DNA from: Gordonia soli NBRC 108243 | Lineage (GTDB): Bacteria; Actinomycetota; Actinomycetes; Mycobacteriales; Mycobacteriaceae | Direction of reading: 5' to 3' | Assembly (NCBI RefSeq): GCF_000334455.1 | Contig: NZ_BANX01000023.1 | Location: 111,678-175,677, forward strand | DNA: 64,000 nt | In this document: positions 1 to 8,759 of the stretch, one piece after another | Layout: every line of letters starts with the position of its first letter | How positions within the stretch are numbered: position 1 is the stretch's first letter | The notes under the pieces: model-generated | Database searches by the model: none | What the model saw: only the letters and a program-made list of their open reading frames with translations | What the model was told of the DNA's origin: nothing | Program-made: the position numbers and the translations under genes

Positions 1-1461
1 AGTGACCAGCCGCCCGGCACATGGCAGGTGATCGTCGGTGCCTCCCATCAGGCCAGGGTCGATGCGACGCTGGCCGCGTGCCGAGACGGCGTCGAGTGGA
101 TCTGGAACGCGACGCTCCCGACCGAGCGTGGACGTCGTGGTCATGCCGAACTCCTGGTCCGGGTAGACGGGGGATACGTCCCGGTGATCGTGGTCAACCA
201 CCGGGTGAGTTATCCGACCTCCGCGGCCGCCAGGGCGAGCGGCGGCCCGACGGTCCTCACGAGTCCGGTGTGGACCTGGGCGCCACAGGTGGACTCGTCC
301 CGGAGTGCCCGCAACCAGCGTCGGGACCTTCTCCGGTTGGCGCAGCTCACCACGATGATGAGCGATCTCGGGCTGACACCGTCCGACGACCCGACAGAGC
401 TGAAGGCGGGGATCATCGGCATCGACGCCGACTGCATCGTCGTCCACGCGATGGGACCCGTGCTCGCCGACTACGAGCAGGTGTTCGACCGCCGTATCGC
501 GATCGCCGAACAGTTGATCGCGACCATCCCTCGTCGGATCGGAGAGTGCCGCAGCTGTCCGTGGTGGGAGCGATGCGGTCCCGACCTCGAACGCAGGCGC
601 GACGTGAGCCTGGTCGTCGGGGGCAACCAGAGCTCGGCACTGTTCGAGATCGGCGTGAACACCATCGATCAACTGGCCGCATACCGCGGTGCCCCACCAC
701 CCAATTGGCCCGGCAATGCTCGTTTCTCGGATGCCGTCGTGCTGGCGATGGCCTGGCTGACCGACACCAAGCTGGTGCGGCGGGTGGAGGAGCCGACCGT
801 CGCGCGGGCCGATGTAGAGGTGGACGTCGACATGGAGAGTTACGGCGAGAGTGGCGCGTACCTCTGGGGCACTCTGCTCACCGACACCACCGATCCGATG
901 CGCGAAGTGCGCTATCGCCCGTTCGTGACCTGGGACCCGTTGCCCACTCGAGACGAGGGTCGCTCGTTCGGGGAGTTCTGGACCTGGCTCATCGACGAGC
1001 GTGACAAGGCGACCCGCGCGGGCAAGACCTTTGCGGCGTACTGCTATTCGCAACAGGCCGAGAACCGTTGGCTGCTGTCGTCGACGGATCGTTTCGCCGG
1101 CGATCCCGGTGTGCCCACCCGTACGGAGGTACAGCAGTTCATCGACTCCGACGAGTGGGTCGACATCTTCGAGGCGGTCGGCCGCAACTTCATCTGCCCG
1201 CTGGGCAAAGGACTCAAACGCGTTGCCCCCGTGGCGGGTTTCCGATGGCGAGATGACGAGGCGAGCGGCGAGGCGTCCATGGATTGGTACCGGTTGGCGG
1301 TGGCGCTGGACGGCGGAAGCCCGGATCTCGGTCAGCGAGAACGATTGTTGGAGTACAACGAGGACGACGTCCGGGCGACCAAGGTGTTGCGCGAGTGGAT
1401 GGACGGCCCGGCGCGCGACGAGGTGCCGTATCAGGACAGTCTCCTGGCCCTGCGAGACTGA
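1..1461 (+). CDS. TM0106-family RecB-like putative nuclease (5'-truncated)
   Basis: The frame is open to the first base of the window, so the N-terminus lies outside; the GTG at 28 is internal. A C-x2-C-x5-C cluster (Cys codons at 547, 556 and 574) follows a RecB-like region and resembles the Fe-S cluster of Cas4/AddB-type nucleases. The C-terminal part looks like the YprB/RNase H-like exonuclease domain and ends in the typical YNEDDVRATK segment near 1350-1385. Proteins with this layout are annotated as the TM0106 family of RecB-like nucleases, presumed to act on DNA; substrate and pathway are unknown. No immediate operon partner is visible. Confidence 0.8.
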   Translation, partial: SDQPPGTWQVIVGASHQARVDATLAACRDGVEWIWNATLPTERGRRGHAELLVRVDGGYVPVIVVNHRVSYPTSAAARASGGPTVLTSPVWTWAPQVDSSRSARNQRRDLLRLAQLTTMMSDLGLTPSDDPTELKAGIIGIDADCIVVHAMGPVLADYEQVFDRRIAIAEQLIATIPRRIGECRSCPWWERCGPDLERRRDVSLVVGGNQSSALFEIGVNTIDQLAAYRGAPPPNWPGNARFSDAVVLAMAWLTDTKLVRRVEEPTVARADVEVDVDMESYGESGAYLWGTLLTDTTDPMREVRYRPFVTWDPLPTRDEGRSFGEFWTWLIDERDKATRAGKTFAAYCYSQQAENRWLLSSTDRFAGDPGVPTRTEVQQFIDSDEWVDIFEAVGRNFICPLGKGLKRVAPVAGFRWRDDEASGEASMDWYRLAVALDGGSPDLGQRERLLEYNEDDVRATKVLREWMDGPARDEVPYQDSLLALRD

Positions 1462-1758
1462 GGCCGCCGAGTGAATCAGGCCCACGTCGTCGGCGGGCCG
1501 GAGTGCCACCATTCGGCCAGGCGCGCGCGACGCGGATTCATCGACTGTTCACCCGCTGGATGGCGAGAATTCGGCTGGGAAAGCCCGATGCGGCGTCAAG
1601 TGTGAAGAATGCCACACCGTGTTTCGTTACAACATCGCCACAGGTGATACGCGGGGTAGGTCGTCTCGGGTACGTTCTGACGGTACTGAGCGTTGCATGG
1701 GGGATGCGCGGGGGCGTTTAATGTTTGCAAGTTCAAGTTTTGGTTACCGGGGAGAAGC

Positions 1759-2337
1759 ATGACTTCACGAGGTACGGATAAGCCTGTGGCCGATACCGCA
1801 CATCGCATCGGGTCCCAGGCGGCGAACGCATCGACTCATGAGACGGTCGATCCGGGGTTGTTCGCCCGACGGCTCGAAGAGTTGTTCCGCACAGTGCCGG
1901 GTCCCAACGGACGCGCCTACAGCGCCAAGGCGATCGCCGCCCGATCCACCGAGCGTGGATTCCGGCTCGGCGAGTCCTACTTGAGCCAATTGCGTTCGGG
2001 TAAGGCGAAGTCGCCGTCGTTCCGCACGGTCGAGGGGATCGCGGCTGCCTTCGGGGTCGACGTCCACTACTTCCTCGAGGACCGCGCCGCCCAGCGGACG
2101 CGTGACGAGATCGATCTGATGCGTCTCCAGGCAGACACCAATGTCCAGCTGGCGGCGTTCCGCCTGGCGGGCCTGTCGAGCGATTCGGTGACGGTGGTCA
2201 ACGAGCTCATCAAGGTCCTGCGCGAGCAGCAGGGACTTCCCAAGGATCCGCCGGACATCATCGCTGCGGGCATCAGCGATGAGGTGGCCGCCGACGCGCG
2301 CCTGCGGGTGGTCGGTGGACTCCCGCGTCTCGACTGA
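1759..2337 (+). CDS. EspR-like XRE-family DNA-binding regulator
   Basis: The start is ATG 1759, which has a GGGGAGAA Shine-Dalgarno sequence; an earlier in-frame ATG at 1693 lacks one. The 192-residue protein has an extended N-terminus, then FARRLEELF, an SYLSQLRSGKAKSPS recognition-helix segment and a helical C-terminal half that probably dimerises. This matches the layout of mycobacterial EspR, the nucleoid-associated regulator of ESX-1 genes, whose motif is also YLSQLRSG. About 300 bases upstream (1462-1758) hold no gene and are long enough for autoregulation, as EspR is known to do. It stands alone and ends at a strong terminator. Its closeness to sodA and glpQ1 recalls the M. tuberculosis espR neighbourhood. 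A role in controlling the ESX genes 33 kb away is inference. Confidence 0.72.
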   Translation: MTSRGTDKPVADTAHRIGSQAANASTHETVDPGLFARRLEELFRTVPGPNGRAYSAKAIAARSTERGFRLGESYLSQLRSGKAKSPSFRTVEGIAAAFGVDVHYFLEDRAAQRTRDEIDLMRLQADTNVQLAAFRLAGLSSDSVTVVNELIKVLREQQGLPKDPPDIIAAGISDEVAADARLRVVGGLPRLD

Positions 2338-2367
2338 GATCGTCGCAGCGTCAACTCATCTCGACGA

Positions 2368-2402
2368 GAAGGCCGCCGACGCGCAATGCGTCGGCGGCCT
2401 TC
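2368..2402. terminator. Bidirectional hairpin terminator
   Basis: A perfect 15-bp stem (left arm GAAGGCCGCCGACGC, right arm its reverse complement) with a 5-nt loop lies between convergent genes ending at 2337 and 2425. It is followed by TTCG rather than a U tract, as is common in high-GC actinobacteria. Confidence 0.85.
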
Positions 2403-2424
2403 TTCGCTCTCGGGGAGCCGGTGG

Positions 2425-3186
2425 TCAGCGCGGCGCCATGCGTAGCGCGCCGTCCATGCGGATCGTTTCTCCGTTGAGGTAGTCGTGGGTGACGATGAAC
2501 TCGGCCAGCTGGGCGTACTCGTCGGGCTTGCCGAGGCGCTGCGGGAACGGGATGGCCGCCGACAACGTCTTCTGGAACTCCTCGGTGATACCGGCCAGCA
2601 TCGGGGTCTCGATGGTGCCGGGAGCGATGGTGTTCACCCGGATGCCTGCGCGGGCCAGGTCGCGAGCTGCGGAGATGGTCATGGAGTGCACGCCACCCTT
2701 GGATGCTGCATACGCGATCTGGCCGATCTGCCCCTCGAACGCGGCAACCGACGCGGTGTTGATGATGACGCCGCGGCCCTCGTCGTCGTTGACCGTCGAC
2801 TCCTTCTGGATCTGGTTGGCGGCCAGACGCATGACATTGAAGGTGCCGATCAGGTTGATGTCGATGATCTTGCGGAAGAGGTCGAGATCGTGCGGCCCCT
2901 CCTTGCCCAGGATGCGCGACGCCCAACCGACACCCGCGCAGTTCACCGCGACACGCAGCGGGGCGCCGCCGTCGGTGATCGTGTCGATCGCAGCCTGGAC
3001 GTCGACCTCGCTGGTGACGTCGGCGGCCAGGAGGGTGACCCCGCCGACCTTCTCGGCCTTGTCGATGGAGGGCTGCAGGTCGATGCCGAAGACCTGTGCG
3101 CCGGCGGCGGCGAATCGCTTGGCCGTGGCGGCGCCGAGCCCGGAGGCTGCGCCGGTGACCAGTACGGATGAACCGGAGACGTCCAT
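2425..3186 (-). CDS. SDR oxidoreductase, 3-hydroxyacyl-CoA dehydrogenase type 2-like
   Basis: This 253-residue short-chain dehydrogenase carries the cofactor motif TGAASGLG near the N-terminus, NCAGV after the fourth strand, and the catalytic Ser and YAASK residues. The IDLQP segment after beta-2 has an acidic residue, which suggests NAD(H). The C-terminal GETIRMDGALRM is typical of type-2 3-hydroxyacyl-CoA dehydrogenases (HSD17B10-like), which oxidise 3-hydroxyacyl-CoA in beta-oxidation or steroid breakdown. The ATG has an AAAGGA ribosome site. It is a single gene facing the EspR-like gene across a shared terminator. The substrate cannot be told from sequence. Confidence 0.85.
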   Translation of the reverse strand: MDVSGSSVLVTGAASGLGAATAKRFAAAGAQVFGIDLQPSIDKAEKVGGVTLLAADVTSEVDVQAAIDTITDGGAPLRVAVNCAGVGWASRILGKEGPHDLDLFRKIIDINLIGTFNVMRLAANQIQKESTVNDDEGRGVIINTASVAAFEGQIGQIAYAASKGGVHSMTISAARDLARAGIRVNTIAPGTIETPMLAGITEEFQKTLSAAIPFPQRLGKPDEYAQLAEFIVTHDYLNGETIRMDGALRMAPR

Positions 3187-3291
3187 GATGTCCTTTCGGT
3201 GACACGACCGGCCACCGTGAGGGCGTGCCGGAGAGGATTCACCGCTCACCCTAGACACGGGTGCGACTCCAGGCGGCGACGACCCCCCGAA

Positions 3292-4020
3292 TTACCGAGC
3301 GATCGGTCGGGAGCTGTCGTCTGTCGTCTCGTCTGCTTCGACAGCCTGAGCGCCGCTCTCTGACCGTCGGTTACGGCGGATCAGCCACACCCCGAGACCT
3401 ACGATCACCACGACGGCCGAGATGGTGGCGACGATCGGCACCGCGGTGGCGTCGGCGAGCCCCTCGTACATCAGCCATGCGGCGAAGCCGAAGAACAGGA
3501 TCGAGGCACCGATCGCGATGGAGCGTTCGGGCAGGTGCTTGCCGAGCAGGGCGCCGACGGCGATGGCCAGGGCGTCCGCCGCGACCATGCCGACCGTCGA
3601 TCCGATCCAGACGCCGAGCCAGTTGTGGTTGGTCGACAGCGTAATGGTGGCGAGCATCGTCTTGTCGCCGAGTTCGGCGAGGAAGAACGCCGACATGACG
3701 GCGAAGAACACCGAGGCGCCGACGCGGGTCGCCTTCGACGACTCCGACTCCGTCAGCGAGTCACCGCGCAGGGTCCAGAGGCCGAACACCAACATCGCGA
3801 TGCCGGCCAGCACCGACATCAACGCTGTCGGCAGGGAGAGTCCGAGGAAGTGACCGAAGAACACGGACACGGCGTGGACGGCCGTCGTCGCCACCGTGAT
3901 GGCGAGAAGGACGATCCACCAGCGGTACCGCAGGGCGTAGGTCATCGCCATGAGTTGCGACTTGTCGCCGAGTTCGGCGACGAAGATGACGCCGAAGGAG
4001 ACGAGCAGGGCAGCGAGCAT
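3292..4020 (-). CDS. TMEM165/GDT1 (UPF0016) family cation transporter
   Basis: The protein has 242 residues, about six to seven membrane helices and two copies of the signature E-x-G-D-K-(S/T): AELGDKSQL near residue 17 and AELGDKTML near residue 118. This two-repeat layout defines the GDT1 family, which exports Mn2+ or exchanges Ca2+/Mn2+ for protons. The C-terminal tail is charged and probably cytoplasmic. It is monocistronic. Upstream (about 4105-4118 on the plus strand) is a short AGGGAACCCT palindrome that could be an operator. I saw no yybP-ykoY manganese riboswitch core (see rejected items). Confidence 0.88.
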   Translation of the reverse strand: MLAALLVSFGVIFVAELGDKSQLMAMTYALRYRWWIVLLAITVATTAVHAVSVFFGHFLGLSLPTALMSVLAGIAMLVFGLWTLRGDSLTESESSKATRVGASVFFAVMSAFFLAELGDKTMLATITLSTNHNWLGVWIGSTVGMVAADALAIAVGALLGKHLPERSIAIGASILFFGFAAWLMYEGLADATAVPIVATISAVVVIVGLGVWLIRRNRRSESGAQAVEADETTDDSSRPIAR

Positions 4021-4132
4021 GTGGCCAGATTAGAAAGCGCTCATACGTCCCCGCAACTGATCGCAAGCCCTGTTTCCGCAGGTAGGGAGCACAAAATCGA
4101 AAGTTAGGGAACCCTGATCCGGCAGCCGCAGG

Positions 4133-4654
4133 TCAGGCCGCCAGAATCATCGCGAGAACGGCCGTATCTGGGTCGGAACTGGGATCTATACCAACTTGGT
4201 TACGCAGTGTGACGACGGTCCCATCGGCCTCCGCCTCGGCCCATCCCGCGCGATGCTCGAGTCCCAGCTCTGGAAGACCGGGCAGCAGAACGCAGCCGGA
4301 CGCGACGTCGGCGCACTCCGGTAGCGACGGTCGGGTGCGTGAGGGTGGATGCAGCATCACCAACGCAGGGGGTGTGCCGAGGAAGCGACCGGCCTCGACG
4401 AACGTGTCATCGACGACGTTGCCGATCGCGACCATCATCCCCACCGCATCGGCCTCGGCGTCGCCCGGGCGCTCCTCGACGACCCCGAAGATCGTGGTGG
4501 TGGGCAGGAAACCGGGCCGGCAGGCGATGCGTACCGAGGCCACGAGGGTCTGGGTCCACTCGAGCGTCGACTCGGGCCAGCGGCCGGAGATGAGGATGCC
4601 GTTGAGGCGGCCGTCTTCCTGGAACGGGGTGAGCCCGATCGGGATCGCTGTCAT
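4133..4654 (-). CDS. Hypothetical protein, 173 aa
   Basis: I do not recognise this family. The ATG at 4654 has an AAGGAG ribosome site 6 nt upstream. The product is acidic and soluble, has no signal peptide or membrane helix, and shows a repeated strand/helix pattern with several hydrophobic Val/Leu runs. A much longer open frame extends upstream on this strand through the ECF gene, but its low-complexity His/Arg/Gln-rich translation marks it as antisense shadow, and the good ribosome site supports the short form. It is divergent from the ECF transporter genes, with about 165 bp between starts. Confidence 0.65.
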   Translation of the reverse strand: MTAIPIGLTPFQEDGRLNGILISGRWPESTLEWTQTLVASVRIACRPGFLPTTTIFGVVEERPGDAEADAVGMMVAIGNVVDDTFVEAGRFLGTPPALVMLHPPSRTRPSLPECADVASGCVLLPGLPELGLEHRAGWAEAEADGTVVTLRNQVGIDPSSDPDTAVLAMILAA

Positions 4655-4819
4655 CAGAACTCCTTCGCCGCGGAGCACCGGCGACGACACCGGTGGATCG
4701 AGAATGCTCCCACCGAGACGGTCCGACAACTCGGAACACGCGGTTGTGACGCTTCTTTTACACACGGCCCGGCCCAGCAGGGCAGTTGCCGGCTGCACCC
4801 GACCAGGCACACTGGTCGG

Positions 4820-6931
4820 GTGAAGAACTCTGCGGCCCTGCGTCCGATGGAGATCGCGACCGTGGCGATCTTCGGAGGGCTGACGGTGGCGGCCATCGTC
4901 GTGGCCTCCGTCGTGCCGCTGGCCGGTGCCGTCGCCCTGATCGCACCGGTACCGCTGGCAGTGATCGCCGCACGTACCCGACCCCGCGCCATCGCTGCGG
5001 CAACCGTCACCACCACGCTGGTCAGCTTCGCGATGGCGGGTACGGGGGCCGCGACGGCGGTGCTGAGTGCGGCGTTGGTGGGCGGCATCGTCGGTGACAC
5101 CAAACGTCGGGGACGCGGGATCGGCACGATCTCGGTTGCCGCGGTGATCGTCGGCCCGATGGTCGGGCTCCTGACCGTTCTGCTGCTCTGGGTGTTGGTG
5201 CCGTTGCGGACACTGGTGCTGCGCGCACTGGAGAACACCGTCGGCGGAACGGTCCGTTGGCTCGAGGCCTGGGCCCCACTGCAACCGGCCGCCGATGTCG
5301 TGCGGTCGATCGGCACCAGCATGGTCGACCAGTGGTGGTTGTGGATGTGGGTCGGTGGTGCGGTCGGCACGATCGTCTCGCTCTACGTCGCGTGGTGGCT
5401 GCTCGGCGGTGTGGTCAACCGGCTGGCCGACATCCCGAGCGAGGACACCCTCGACGCACAGACCGCCGACGGCGACCTCGCACCTGCGGCGCTGCCGTTG
5501 CGACTGATCGACGTGGGGTTCTCCTATCGCGCTGCCGGTCCTGCCGTCTTGACCGGGATCGACCTGACCATCTCCGCCGGCGAGTTCGTCGCCGTGGTCG
5601 GGGCCAACGGTTCCGGCAAGTCGACGCTCGCGAAGGTCCTGGCCGGGCGCGCACCGACGGTCGGCGTCGTCGACCGGCCCGGACCCGCCGGACTCGGCCG
5701 CCGTGGTGGGACCGCGATGGTGCTGCAGCGCCCGGAGACCCAGATGTTGGGCGCGCGGGTCGCCGACGACGTGGTGTGGGGCCTCCCCGCGGACATCACC
5801 GTCGACGTCGACGCACTGTTGTCCGAGGTCGGTCTCGCCGGCCTCGGGGGTCGGGAGACCGCGGACCTCTCCGGAGGACAGCAGCAGCGCCTGGCCATCG
5901 CGGCGGCGCTCGCCCGTGATCCGGCGGTGTTGATCGCCGACGAGGTCACCTCGATGGTCGATCCGGACGGTCGGGCCGAACTGCTCCAACTGCTCTCCAC
6001 TCTGCCCCGACGTCGGGGGATCACCGTCGTCCTCGTCACCCATCGGGGCGCGGAGGCGGCCGCCGCGGACCGGATCATCCACCTGTCGGCAGGACGGTTG
6101 GTGCCCCACGCTCCCGACTGGGTGCCGCGGGCGGGTGCATCGTCCGAGGTCGGTTCGTCGACGATCCCGGCACCTCGCCCACGGTTCTCCGGAGTCGACA
6201 GTCCGGTCGTCCTCGACGTCGACGGGCTCGGTTACACCTATCTCGGCGGTTCGCCATGGGCCGTGCGGGCCCTCCACGACGTGTCGTTCACCGTGCGTCG
6301 GGGCGACGGTCTGCTGGTCGTCGGCGGCAACGGCTCCGGCAAGACGACCCTCGCCTGGGCGCTGGCGGGTCTGCTCACCCCGACCGAGGGGCGGTGCCTG
6401 CTCGACGGTGCGCCGATCTCCGAGCAGGTCGGCCGCGTCGGCCTCTCCTTCCAGCATGCCCGGCTGCAGCTGCAGAAGGCGACGGTCGGCGACGAGATCA
6501 TGGCCGCCGGCGGCGTGCGTGTCGGCACGGCGGAGGTCGCGCGCGTGCTCGAACAGGTGGGCCTACCGCGGATGATGGCGTCCCGACCGGTCGACTCCCT
6601 CAGTGGTGGTCAGATGCGACGGGTCGTGCTCGCCGGACTCATCGCACACCGACCCGAGGTGCTGATCCTCGACGAGCCCCTGGCCGGACTCGATCCGGAT
6701 GCGCGTGACGAGATCGTCGCATTGCTGGCTCGTCTCCGCGAGTCGGGGCTGACCATCGTGGTCATCTCGCACGACTTCGGAGCGCTGAACTCCGTGTGCC
6801 CCAGAAGGATCACGCTGGTCGACGGCACCCTCGCCGTGGCGGCGGATGCGGGCCGGGTGGAGCCCGGACGTTCGATCGCGCAGGCGCCGGTGACCGACCC
6901 CCGACTGTGGACGGAAGGTGGTCCGGCATGA
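4820..6931 (+). CDS. ECF-type ABC transporter, fused membrane domain plus two ATPases (Rv2326c-like)
   Basis: In this 703-residue protein, residues about 12-200 contain at least four membrane helices. Two ABC ATPase domains follow: Walker A GANGSGKST (about 265), signature LSGGQQQR and Walker B VLIADE; then Walker A GGNGSGKTT (about 505), LSGGQMRR and VLILDEP, each with a switch His (THR, SHD). Length and layout resemble the M. tuberculosis Rv2326c product. Together with the next gene it would form an energy-coupling-factor importer in which EcfA1 and EcfA2 are one chain and the N-terminal membrane region may act as substrate-binding S component. The substrate (vitamin, metal or nucleobase) is unknown. 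The GTG start at 4820 was chosen because protein-like sequence begins there. ATGA overlap with the EcfT gene implies coupled translation. Confidence 0.85.
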   Translation: MKNSAALRPMEIATVAIFGGLTVAAIVVASVVPLAGAVALIAPVPLAVIAARTRPRAIAAATVTTTLVSFAMAGTGAATAVLSAALVGGIVGDTKRRGRGIGTISVAAVIVGPMVGLLTVLLLWVLVPLRTLVLRALENTVGGTVRWLEAWAPLQPAADVVRSIGTSMVDQWWLWMWVGGAVGTIVSLYVAWWLLGGVVNRLADIPSEDTLDAQTADGDLAPAALPLRLIDVGFSYRAAGPAVLTGIDLTISAGEFVAVVGANGSGKSTLAKVLAGRAPTVGVVDRPGPAGLGRRGGTAMVLQRPETQMLGARVADDVVWGLPADITVDVDALLSEVGLAGLGGRETADLSGGQQQRLAIAAALARDPAVLIADEVTSMVDPDGRAELLQLLSTLPRRRGITVVLVTHRGAEAAAADRIIHLSAGRLVPHAPDWVPRAGASSEVGSSTIPAPRPRFSGVDSPVVLDVDGLGYTYLGGSPWAVRALHDVSFTVRRGDGLLVVGGNGSGKTTLAWALAGLLTPTEGRCLLDGAPISEQVGRVGLSFQHARLQLQKATVGDEIMAAGGVRVGTAEVARVLEQVGLPRMMASRPVDSLSGGQMRRVVLAGLIAHRPEVLILDEPLAGLDPDARDEIVALLARLRESGLTIVVISHDFGALNSVCPRRITLVDGTLAVAADAGRVEPGRSIAQAPVTDPRLWTEGGPA

Positions 6932-7677
6932 CGATGCATCACGTCCCGTTGCGGCAGGTGCCGGGAGACTCTGTCGTACACCGACTCTGGGCCGGGACCA
7001 AACTGCTGATCGTACTCGCGCTCGGCCTGATGACCTGGGTGCTGCCATCCTGGCCTGCGCTCGGCCTGGTTGCGGCGGTCGTCGTCATCACAGCCCTGAT
7101 CGCCGGAATACCCTTGGGCGCGTTGCCCAGACCGCCGTGGTGGTTCTGGGGTCTCATCGCGCTCGGCGCCGCTATCAACCTCACTTTCGGTCTGGCCGCC
7201 CTGCTGGTCTTCTTGCGGGCGCTGACGCTGGGATTGGTGCTGGTCGCCAGTTCGATCCTGGTCATCTGGACGACGCCGATGGCAGAGGTCGCGCCCGCGC
7301 TGGCCAAGCTGATGCGCCCGCTCCGATGGTTGCGGGCGCCGGTGGACGAATGGGCGGTGACCATCGCCCTGTGTCTGCGGGGTCTACCACTGCTGATCGA
7401 CGAACTGAGGATCCTGCGTGCAGCCCATCGGCTACGCCCGGGTGCGCCGGCCCGTTCGGGGCACCCGTCGGCCGAGATGGGACTCGTCGACCTGATCACT
7501 GCCGCGATGTCGAGCGCACTGCGTCGGAGTGCGGAGATGGCGGAGGCGATCACTGCGCGAGGCGGCACCGGTCGGCTGGCTGCGTATCCATCCGGTCCCG
7601 GGCGCCGGGATTGGGTCGCGCTCACGATCATCGCGGTCACCTGTGCAATCGCGATCGCCCTGACCGTCATCCTCTGA
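6928..7677 (+). CDS. ecfT: ECF transporter transmembrane component EcfT (Rv2325c-like)
   Basis: This 249-residue membrane protein has about five or six helices. Two EcfT coupling motifs are visible: an LRAAHRLRPG segment and the C-terminal AITARGG (A-x-R-G class), which contact the two ATPase grooves. The ATG overlaps the stop of the fused ATPase gene (ATGA), so the two make a two-gene operon encoding a whole importer. No separate S-component gene is adjacent. Confidence 0.85.
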   Translation: MTMHHVPLRQVPGDSVVHRLWAGTKLLIVLALGLMTWVLPSWPALGLVAAVVVITALIAGIPLGALPRPPWWFWGLIALGAAINLTFGLAALLVFLRALTLGLVLVASSILVIWTTPMAEVAPALAKLMRPLRWLRAPVDEWAVTIALCLRGLPLLIDELRILRAAHRLRPGAPARSGHPSAEMGLVDLITAAMSSALRRSAEMAEAITARGGTGRLAAYPSGPGRRDWVALTIIAVTCAIAIALTVIL

Positions 7678-7684
7678 TCTCGCC

Positions 7685-7747
7685 GATCGTGCACTCGGAA
7701 CCGTCGACCGTGCGCTCGAATCCGTCGATCGTGCACTCGAACTCGTT
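7685..7747. repeat. Three tandem copies of a 21-bp repeat
   Basis: Three adjacent units, GATCGTGCACTCGGAACCGTC and two variants differing at several positions, start at 7685, 7706 and 7727. A partial fourth (GATCGAGTA) ends at 7756. They lie just after the ecfT stop and before the LLM gene. The unit length is a multiple of three, but the frame is closed in ecfT, so this is 3' non-coding sequence. Confidence 0.8.
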
Positions 7748-7834
7748 GATCGAGTACTAGTGGCAGCCGTCCGGGGGCGGGATCGGCTGTCGGACTTGAC
7801 CTTGACGCTGGCGTGAACCTCTAGCGTCGGGCAC

Positions 7835-8683
7835 ATGCACATCGGTATCTTCACCGGGGTCACCGACGAGAGCATCGGCCCCGCAGAACTCGGGCGCGCG
7901 GTCGAGCAGCGTGGGTTCGAGTCGCTCTTCGTCGCCGAACACTCCCATATCCCGGTCACCATCACGACCGAGATCCCCGGTGGGGGCGAGATCCCCCATG
8001 ACTATCACCGCAACTTCGACCCGTTCATCTCGTTGTCCTTCGCGGCCGCGGCGACGCAGCATCTGCGGATCGGGACCGCGGTGGCTCTCGTGGTGCAGCG
8101 CGATCCGATCCTGCTCGCCAAGGAGATCGCCAGTCTGGATCGCGCATCGGGGGGTCGCTTCGAACTCGGCGCCGGTGTGGGGTGGCTACGCGAGGAGATG
8201 CGCAACCATGGCACCGACCCGCGGACGCGGGTGGCGTTGCAAACCGAGCGGCTCCGCGCCATGGACGCTATCTGGAGTGATGAACAGGCCGAATTCCACG
8301 GGGACCACGTCGATTTCGACCCGCTCTATTCGTGGCCCAAGCCGATCGGACGACCGCGTCCGCCGATCTGGCTGGGCGGTTGGGGGCCGACCACCCACGA
8401 GCGAATCCTCGACCACGCCGACGGCTGGCTCGCGCCGGTCGGCATCCCGGTCGATGAGCTGAGACGCGGTGTCGATGAACTGCAGGCACTGGCTCGGGAA
8501 GAGGGCAAGGGACCGGTTCCGGTCATCGCGACGGTCTTCGACCCGACCCGCGCCGAGCTAGGCCGGCTCGCAGAGGCGGGCATCCACCGGACCCTGTTGG
8601 GCATCGTCCCGGTCCGCCCACACGATGCGACCTTGGTCGAACTCGATCGGCTCGCCGAGCTGAGCGGCGGACTCGCCGACTGA
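7835..8683 (+). CDS. LLM-class F420-dependent oxidoreductase
   Basis: This is a 282-residue luciferase-like TIM-barrel protein. It begins with MHIGIF and carries the family blocks AEHSHIPV, LRIGTAVALVVQRDP, LDRASGGRFELGAGVGWLREE and PPIWLGGWGP, followed by the ILDHADGW segment. This is the pattern of F420-dependent actinobacterial LLM enzymes (TIGR03619-type). The substrate is unknown. No clear ribosome site precedes ATG 7835, so the transcript may be leaderless. It is a single gene, convergent with sodA. Confidence 0.85.
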   Translation: MHIGIFTGVTDESIGPAELGRAVEQRGFESLFVAEHSHIPVTITTEIPGGGEIPHDYHRNFDPFISLSFAAAATQHLRIGTAVALVVQRDPILLAKEIASLDRASGGRFELGAGVGWLREEMRNHGTDPRTRVALQTERLRAMDAIWSDEQAEFHGDHVDFDPLYSWPKPIGRPRPPIWLGGWGPTTHERILDHADGWLAPVGIPVDELRRGVDELQALAREEGKGPVPVIATVFDPTRAELGRLAEAGIHRTLLGIVPVRPHDATLVELDRLAELSGGLAD

Positions 8684-8705
8684 TCGACCGACCCCTGATA
8701 CGCGA

Positions 8706-8741
8706 CGACGGCGACCACCCTGTGGAGGGCGGCCGCCGTCG
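8706..8741. terminator. Imperfect hairpin between convergent LLM gene and sodA
   Basis: Left arm CGACGGCGACC pairs with right arm GGCCGCCGTCG with one mismatch. The CCC/GGG of the loop can extend the pairing. It lies between the stops at 8683 and 8760 and probably serves both strands. Confidence 0.55.
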
Positions 8742-8759
8742 GCGGTGGATCCGCTCGGA

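Noticed and set aside
4021..4132. yybP-ykoY manganese riboswitch upstream of the GDT1-family gene
   Set aside because: The conserved riboswitch core and its two paired loops were not found in the short leader; only a brief AGGGAACCCT palindrome is present.
4133..6457. A 774-codon open frame on the minus strand across the ECF gene
   Set aside because: Its upper part is antisense to the conserved ABC ATPase and translates to low-complexity His/Arg/Gln sequence. Only the last 173 codons, with their own AAGGAG site, look real.
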